64,000 nucleotides of DNA from Nageia nagi (taxonomy: Eukaryota > Pinophyta), in contig JBITNC010000001.1 of the NCBI GenBank assembly GCA_050084985.1, positions 65,286,001 to 65,350,000 of the forward strand, written 5' to 3'. The stretch's first letter is position 1. Each line of letters opens with the position of its first letter. Under the pieces are notes generated by a model that saw only the letters and a program-made list of their open reading frames with translations, was not told the origin of the DNA and did not search any database. Made by a program: the position numbers and the translations under genes. This document shows positions 57,523-64,000 of this stretch, in pieces.

Positions 57523-58035
57523 TATATTGGAATGTATAATGCAATATTATAAGGTTTTGCAATATTCTTCTTTACAAATTCATCGATATTTAAAGTTACC
57601 CCTACATATCTTAAATATTTAAGTGAATATGATAATGTAACTTGTCCTATACTCCTTATGAGCATGCCTTTTGGGTAAAAGGGTGAAACATGTCATGTCT
57701 TTGCACAACAGTTAAAAGAGTGATCCTAGGGAAGATTTTGGCCTATAAATAGAAGGCCCTCTCCTTGTGATCACTCACAAAAATTTGAAGCAAAGATATG
57801 CTCTAAGATTAGTGTTAGGAGAAGAAGAAAGAGGTCTTATAAGAGAATTATGTTTGTGAATAAGAAAGATCTTAGTTAATGGATGGATAGTATTGTATGA
57901 GAGGAACTACTTATATGTGCATCAAATTTGTGAGATTGACTATTATGTTTATGCTTTAAGTATTGATGTTTAAGGGAGATTTCAAGTGATCTTAGTAGAT
58001 TAATATTTTAGTCTTTTATGATTAAAACCTTTATT
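57523..58035 (+). repeat. copia LTR, first family
   Basis: From 'ttggaatgtataatgca' near 57525 (the first TG has become TA) to 58035 it parallels the LTRs at 10772 and 32951, with TATA box 'ggcctataaatagaagg' at 57740-57756. It is followed directly by a primer site, so it is a 5' LTR. Confidence 0.8.
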
Positions 58036-58048
58036 TGGTATCAGAGCC
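58036..58048 (+). promoter_or_regulatory. primer binding site (initiator Met tRNA)
   Basis: TGGTATCAGAGCC, the standard plant copia primer site, directly after the LTR at 57523-58035. Exact, unlike the copy at 4655 with its extra A. Confidence 0.85.
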
Positions 58049-58735
58049 ATCTTGGAGGCATACCTTGGACGTCATTTCTAGTCTTTCTTCCATATTTAAA
58101 GGCTCATTTACATCTTTGTTCAGGTAAAAGATTTAAAGGTATATTTTTTTCTTCCTTAAGATTAGTTTTACCTAATGAGTTACTAACATTGTTATGTGTT
58201 AGTTGTAATTTTTTTTAAAAATAATTCCTACATATTATTGCTATGCAATTTTTTTTACTAACACTATTTTGTTAGTTTCAATTTATTAAAAAAAAAAATT
58301 GCTTAATATATAACAATAATGTTGTCAATTTAATTTGCAATTTTTTAATCACTTACGGAATTTTTGGAAATTTTTTATTACAAGTTTAATAAAATTTATA
58401 AAAATTTTAAGAAAAATTGCAATTGATTTGTCACATTATTATTGCATGTTATTTTAGGAATATTTTTTTGAGAGGGGCTTTATACATTATAATTTATTTT
58501 ATTTACATTAAAAAGGGAGGAGGAAGTGAAAAACCTCAATCTATATGTATAATACAAGTAAGAGGAATTAGTTGCATAAAAAGAACTGCAATTTTTTTAT
58601 TTCCATTCTAAAGGGGGGCCTTTTTTGTTTCATCTTCATAATGTACTTTTAAAATATATATATTACATATTATAAAAAAAGGGAAATCTTTTATTTTAAA
58701 AAATATTAGAAAAATACCCTCAACAATTTTTGGGG
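58049..58735 (+). mobile_element. start of a first-family copia leader
   Basis: Parallels the beginning of the leaders at 1 and 4780: repeated 'tgttatgtgttagttgtaat' (also near 70 and 150), T-rich and A-rich stretches. It breaks off at about 58735, where sequence of the same family continues in the opposite direction. Confidence 0.6.
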
Positions 58736-60545
58736 GATACCTATTCAAGGTGTAAATTGCGGTACTTACAGCTTCACCCCAAAGAAACTAGGAAGATTTT
58801 CCAACATACATCTAGACATCTTTATGGTTATCACATTTTCCTTTTGATAACATTATTTTCTGAGAGGTGTAAGGAATCATAAACAACCTTTTGATCTTGT
58901 ACTTGGCATGAGATCATTAAACTCATTGTTGTTATCTTCACCCACATTATCTAATCTCAACATCTTGATTTTCAACTAAGGCTTTGAAATCTTTGAACCT
59001 ATCAAAGGTTTGATACTTATGCTTAATCAGATAACTAAATGTCATCTTACCTACTTCATCGATGAAGGTCAAGACATAAGTTCTCCTCCAAGCAACTTAG
59101 TCTAAATAGAATTATCAAATCTAAATGCACAAGCTGAAGAGGTTGGGTTTCCCTTATTACATTATCTTTTTCAAACCTTTATCTATTTATATTACCTAGG
59201 ATGCACTTCTCACATAACCAATTATGGATGAAATCAAAGGCAAACCTTTCACAAGTTCTTTGTCTTTCATGACTTGAATATTTTTAGGTTATTTATGGTT
59301 AAGGCGAACTAAATGTTGGTGCCAAATATTTCTCTAGAGAAAACATTTGTTGTAATACATATCTTTGTTGGAATTTGATCTAAATGTAGAGATTATTTTT
59401 CACTAATCCTTTCACCATAGTGGCAAGTCCCTTCTTAATGCATTAGGAGTGTGAGTTGAATTCAAATGAGTATTCTTTCCTTAAATTTGAATTATGGAAA
59501 GAAGGTTCATATGGAGCTTAGGCACATAGAGCATATTTTTAAGAACATTTTTGTGAATCAACACACTCCCAATCCCTTGGACTTATGGATTGAATTTTCA
59601 CTTATCACAACTGCATCCTTTCTATACTTATAAAAATTTTCAAACTTATCCCTTTCGAAGCATAAATGATTAGTGCATTTAGAATCAGTAATCCAATTAG
59701 TTGAGAATGTGTGATTCATGGAGTAAAGAATATAAATAAAACCATTTTTAATTTTCTTCTTCCCTTTGAAGTTCTTCGCATTTCCATTTTCCTTATTCTT
59801 TTCTTCTCTTTTTTTTTTTGTAGCAGTCAAATTCTTTTGACATAGCCACCACAAAAGTTATAATTTTCATTGAATTTTACCTTAGGATTTGGTTTGGTTT
59901 GTCTTACCCTTTCCATATCTCTGTTTGTATTTGTTATTTCCCTTCTTCTCAAACTTCTCGGAGGTAGCAGAAAAATATTTTTTTTGATGCTTGAACTTCT
60001 TCTTGAAAAGAGTTTTAGTTGCTCCTAGAGTAACATTATTGTACTTTTGAGAAGAGATCAACATCTTTTTGTTAAGAGTTTTCTCATGCTTCAAAAGGAT
60101 CTTTGAAATTATGGTTCTCAAGACTAAGAGAGAATACTTCTTCGTCATCATCAAGCCTAGTCTCAATAACTATCACAAAGTTACTAAACTTTGAAGAAAA
60201 GCTTTATAGAATGATGAAGACCATGAACTCATTATTGATCCAATTGTAGCCAAAACCAACAAGTTGGGTCCTAAGGTTAATGATCTTGTTTAAATAGATG
60301 GAAACATGTTCATCTTCCTCTTGATGAGATTAAAGCAAACTTTGGAGAATGGTGAACCTTCTTCAAAATTTGGTCTTTAGTTAAGTTTTCTTAAGCCTAT
60401 CCCAAGTTTCCTTTGCAAAGGTTGATGAAGACATCATAAGCAACACTTTGTCTAACACTTCACAAAAAATCATAGAGGTTTTCAATTCATTCTTTGTGTT
60501 GTAAGCCTCAAGTGCCTTCTCATATATAGTAGTAACAATTAGAAA
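58736..60545 (-). pseudogene. inverted first-family copia gag to integrase
   Basis: Minus strand from about 60545: gag starting near codon 50 (EKALEAYNTKNEL), KILLKHEKTLNKKMLISS, then NYNFCGG, a zinc knuckle with its first Cys lost, near 59850. Protease WITDSKCTNHLCF near 59690 has DSK in place of DSG. Integrase runs to the NRCPTK-like end near 58745 (cf. 9740 in copy 2). Many stops. Head to head with the LTR and leader at 57523-58735 of the same family. Confidence 0.75.
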
Positions 60546-63500
60546 GTATTTGGGAATGATTCTTTTACTTTAATTAGCTGTAACATGCAAAAGAAAGAAC
60601 ATAAAATATGACTATCATTGGTGATAATTATTTTGACATGTTTGATGTATTAGACACAAGGATACAAAAGGTGTAGTATTTTCTCAATCAAATCCTTGTA
60701 TAAATTGAATCATATGGTAAGGAGGAGCAAAGTGAGGAGAATGAACATCTCATGGGTCCTTAATTCGATAGTTGCAGTTACATGTATAAGATATTTTGGG
60801 TGGAAATTTGAAACTTTTTGTAAGACTTGAATCATGAGGATGAGTTAAGTTCTCGTGGATTAAAGTCCAAAGTCAATAATTATGGCTATATTTTATCCAA
60901 GTTATAGTCAATGCTTTAGCAATATTAGGCTATCAGAGGAATATTAGGATAATTATGGTTGGCCCTTCACTTGTTTAAAGAGCATTATGGTTGTTAGACT
61001 AGTGTCATACTTTGTTATTAGAACTTGTCCCTTTTGTTGTTTCAAAGACCATTTTAGGATTGTGATAGTTACTTTTCATTAAATATTAATTATTAAATTA
61101 GGGTAATAATTATTAGACTCTTATGCTATAACCACCCCTCATGGGGTCATTTTTTATTCAAAATGGAATAGAGAGAAACCTTCCCAAGAAAACTTGGCCT
61201 TTTGTGTTTAATCTTGAGTTGTGGATTGTAGACTGATGTGGTGATGTATTTCATTTATTATGGAGTTGTGGAATATTTTATATGGTATATTTTATAGCCA
61301 TTTATTCACTTGAGTGCATTTCCTTTGATTACTTCAAGTTTTAGGGAAAGTTGAAGGATTATCTTTCAAAGTGGATGGGTGACTATTAATTCCATAGCTT
61401 GCACATTAAGTATTGTATTTTGAGAAATATCCATCTTATATGTTATTTATGTAGAATCTTGCATGCAAAAAGGTGATAAGTGAATGAATATTGAATGAAT
61501 CATGTGTTGTCCTCCACCAAAGCTCTACTCCCTTCTCATTTAAAGTTCTACTTCAAGTATTCTTGTTGTATATCTCTTTATTTGATAATTTCATGAAGGT
61601 TCCCACCAAAATCAGATCTTAGATCTTGCAGACCTTACAATACTAGTGAATTATCATTATTCATATTGAATCCCTTGATTTCTTTCATTATAGCCTTTTT
61701 TGTTATTTTTATTTCCTTTTTTTAATAAAGCCTAGAAACTTTCCATTAACGTAAGCCTTGAAGAGGCCAATTAAAAATTTGTGAGTTAATATCCTTGTCA
61801 CTTAGTTTATTGATATGATCAACCTACTATATAATATTTTCCAGAGGCATGATGAATCTCAAAAAATTACATTCTAAGATATTATGAATCCAAGTAGCCC
61901 TATTGGGTAGTCAGTCCCTTAGAGTGGAGATAGGTAATACTATCAAATAACTTATGTTAGTGAAGAGTCTTTCTCTTGCTAACCTACCTTTGTTGTGACC
62001 CTACAATGTTAAGAAAGAAATCAACACCAATATTAAGCATCTTATTTGATGTGTGTATTATATATAATGAACAATTTACTTCAATTTAGATTTTTCATAA
62101 TTGAATTCTATGACCAAAGTTTATTTTAAACTTTTCAAATACGATATATACTTATTTTAATGGTCCAATTGATTTTTCCTTATTTAAAATTATATTAATA
62201 ATCATTTTAGAGAAAAAATTATAAATAATTTATAGTATCATGCATTAGTAATGATCTCATTTTTCTTTTATTATCTAAAAATATAAGCTCTTTAATCTTA
62301 GCTACTTTTTTAAGACTATCTCAATGTCACTATTGGATATATATCCTAAGATTACTTGGGTAGGTTATCTTAGGATTAAGATTCCCTATTATTATAACCT
62401 TGATATAACCCCCTTCACTTCCTTATGAAAATTATCGCCACTAAAACCACTACCTAAAGCTAACCACAATAATAATCTCCCTCTTCTCTTTTATAGACAC
62501 TTTTTTTTACCTTGCTTACTTGAGTCTCCCTTAGTATGAATGTTCTAGGATCTAGTTGTCTCCCAAGCTTCCACACCACCTTTAAATGTTTTCTTTTCTC
62601 CATGTTTTTCTTTTCTTTGTTTACATTGTCACCTACTTGCCCCCTTCTTATCCTTAGACCTTATCTCCATTAGATCTTACCTACTTAGTGTCTCTTCACA
62701 CCCTCATATATATATGATCAAGCCCCCTCATATACCAACTTATTCTTTTCCTTCATCATAAGCACACCTTTAACATCTACTTTATTCTTTCATAAGTTCC
62801 CCTAGCCTAGTCAGTTTCCTCTCCTCAATAGTAGTTCGCAACCATCTTTTGTCCATATACACTAGATATAGTTTCAACCCCTCATATACATGTTATAGCA
62901 TTTCACCATATCAACCTTCGTATGTTCCTTTATAACCATTATATTACCCCTTATTATAGTCTCAATCCCAACCACAACTACAACCTAGATATATCTTCTA
63001 GTAACCCCCATCATCTTATCCTTCCCTTCCTCTATTTCATCCATTTTCTATTCATCCATTGTCATATGAATTATCTTACCATCTCCTAAGTCTTCCCCCT
63101 TTTATTTTATTCCTTATTATATATATCCTCCACCATACCAACCACCTTGTTATTCCTCTCATTATCCTTTGTCCTATTGATTCCTCATTAGTATTTGCAG
63201 GCACCAACCTTTTATCCCCATACATCTTCATATGTAGTTATATCACTAAACTTAATTCCACCTACCTTCATATATTCATAGACCTTGCATAGTTTACAAG
63301 TTTAGAATTATAGTTTTTGGGTACAAAAAACTCAACTATAAACAAATTTGTAAATAACCAATTTATCTTTTCATCACATTCTATGATTACCCACATAGGT
63401 TCAAGGTCTCCAACTTTGGATAATTCAAAGGTAAAGAAGATCTATAAGAAAACCTTATAAGATTCAAGAGTCTATATTATTTGATTAGTTATAGTGACCC

Positions 63501-64000
63501 TCTCATGTTGCAAATATTTCCCATGTCTTGAGGAGGTTAATAACATAATTGTTTCAATAACCAACCACATCATAATCTCTACTATTTTAAATAATTATCT
63601 AATCTCTTCTTGATTGCTATTTGATTAACATTAAGAGGATTACCTCCCTACCAAACTTGTATAACCTCAAATAGTATGGTGATGATTGTGTGAGTACATA
63701 TCAAGATGGTGTGTGATGATCAACAATCTCATCTTTTTTATTCCATTATTCATAAATTAGTAAAAATAGTTTCTAGAAGTTGTAGTAAGCATATATCCTC
63801 TACATTTCAAATTCAATGAAACCATTTGTTTGAGAAATCTCTAGCTTAGGATAATCTTATAAATAGGTTAGAGTAAATGAAGGTAACCTTAATTTAAAAA
63901 AGAAGATAGAATAGCTTAGCAAATACAAGGGTAATGTTACTAATGGGAACTAGTTAAAGTTTCCATAGGTAGATGAGATCACCCTTGATATAGTTACACC
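60546..64000. other. AT-rich flank, nearly featureless
   Basis: No gene on either strand apart from the weak LINE-like trace at 61710-62010. 62400-63290 is rich in C and T on the plus strand with recurring 'cctcatata'-like words, but I see no regular unit. Open frames here are short and unconvincing. Confidence 0.4.
61710..62010 (-). pseudogene. possible LINE region downstream of RT
   Basis: Minus strand in shifting frames: GRLARERLFTNISYL, LPISTLRD and NRATWIHNILECNFLRF, then LSDKDINSQIFNWPLQG with KVSRLY. The order (R...FPRLF..., a W....R/N..F.R block, then D...W....G.F.V.S.Y) is that of the linker after the RT in plant L1 elements. Weak, with no RT next to it. Confidence 0.35.

Noticed and set aside
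57462-57665. 67-residue reverse frame across the LTR start at 57523
   Set aside because: It combines LINE sequence with antisense LTR; no shared protein.
60700-61650. Possible Ty3-type LTR
   Set aside because: Composition resembles an LTR, but no TG...CA ends, polypurine tract or primer site could be placed.

Overview
This is a 64 kb window of AT-rich plant nuclear DNA, dense in decayed retrotransposons. It carries remnants of a leucine-rich-repeat receptor-like protein (RLP) gene family. Plant origin is shown by Ty1/copia elements with initiator-Met tRNA primer sites, L1-type LINEs, a plant LRRNT_2/LRR family and a ubiquitin fragment. The low gene density and large, old repeats fit a gymnosperm (conifer-type) genome, but that is an inference. 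I see no intact protein-coding gene. Two runs of 100 N (4430-4529 and 32451-32550) are assembly gaps.

Layout. 1-11270: two forward copies of one copia family, head to tail around the first gap. Both have a leader of about 3 kb between LTR and gag. The leader of the second copy holds a captured ubiquitin fragment. 11400-11960: a 24-bp minisatellite. 12293-14065: an L1-type LINE. 14130-16080: reverse-strand Ty3-type gag, probable LTR and polypurine tract. 19310-21960: RLP pseudogene 1 with its promoter region. 24253-32450 (A), 37788-41955 (B) and 41956-49800 (C): three copies of one segment. A and C end in a reverse-strand Tork/Tnt1-type copia element whose truncated gag is welded to the 3' end of an RLP gene. 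32551-33438: an inverted leader piece plus the 3' end and LTR of the first copia family. 33916-34185: a DUF8039-like fragment. 34608-34890: a 12-bp minisatellite. 34918-35170: the 5' end and promoter of another RLP gene. 35749-37200: a PIF1-like helicase pseudogene. 49790-56487: RLP pseudogene 3, split by a 4.15 kb non-coding LTR element (50337-54488) with LTRs, primer site, polypurine tract and a 5-bp target duplication. 56516-60545: an LTR-like piece, a LINE fragment, then a copia LTR and leader running into an inverted gag-integrase. 60546-64000: almost nothing recognisable.

How it fits together. All RLP pieces lie on the minus strand and share a promoter-like upstream block, so this was probably a tandem RLP cluster, broken up by element insertion and segmental duplication. 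The most notable points are the ubiquitin fragment in a copia leader, the three-copy segment with a datable RLP-gag junction, and the coding-free LTR element inside an RLP gene. Identifications rest on reading translated motifs by eye; no database search was run.
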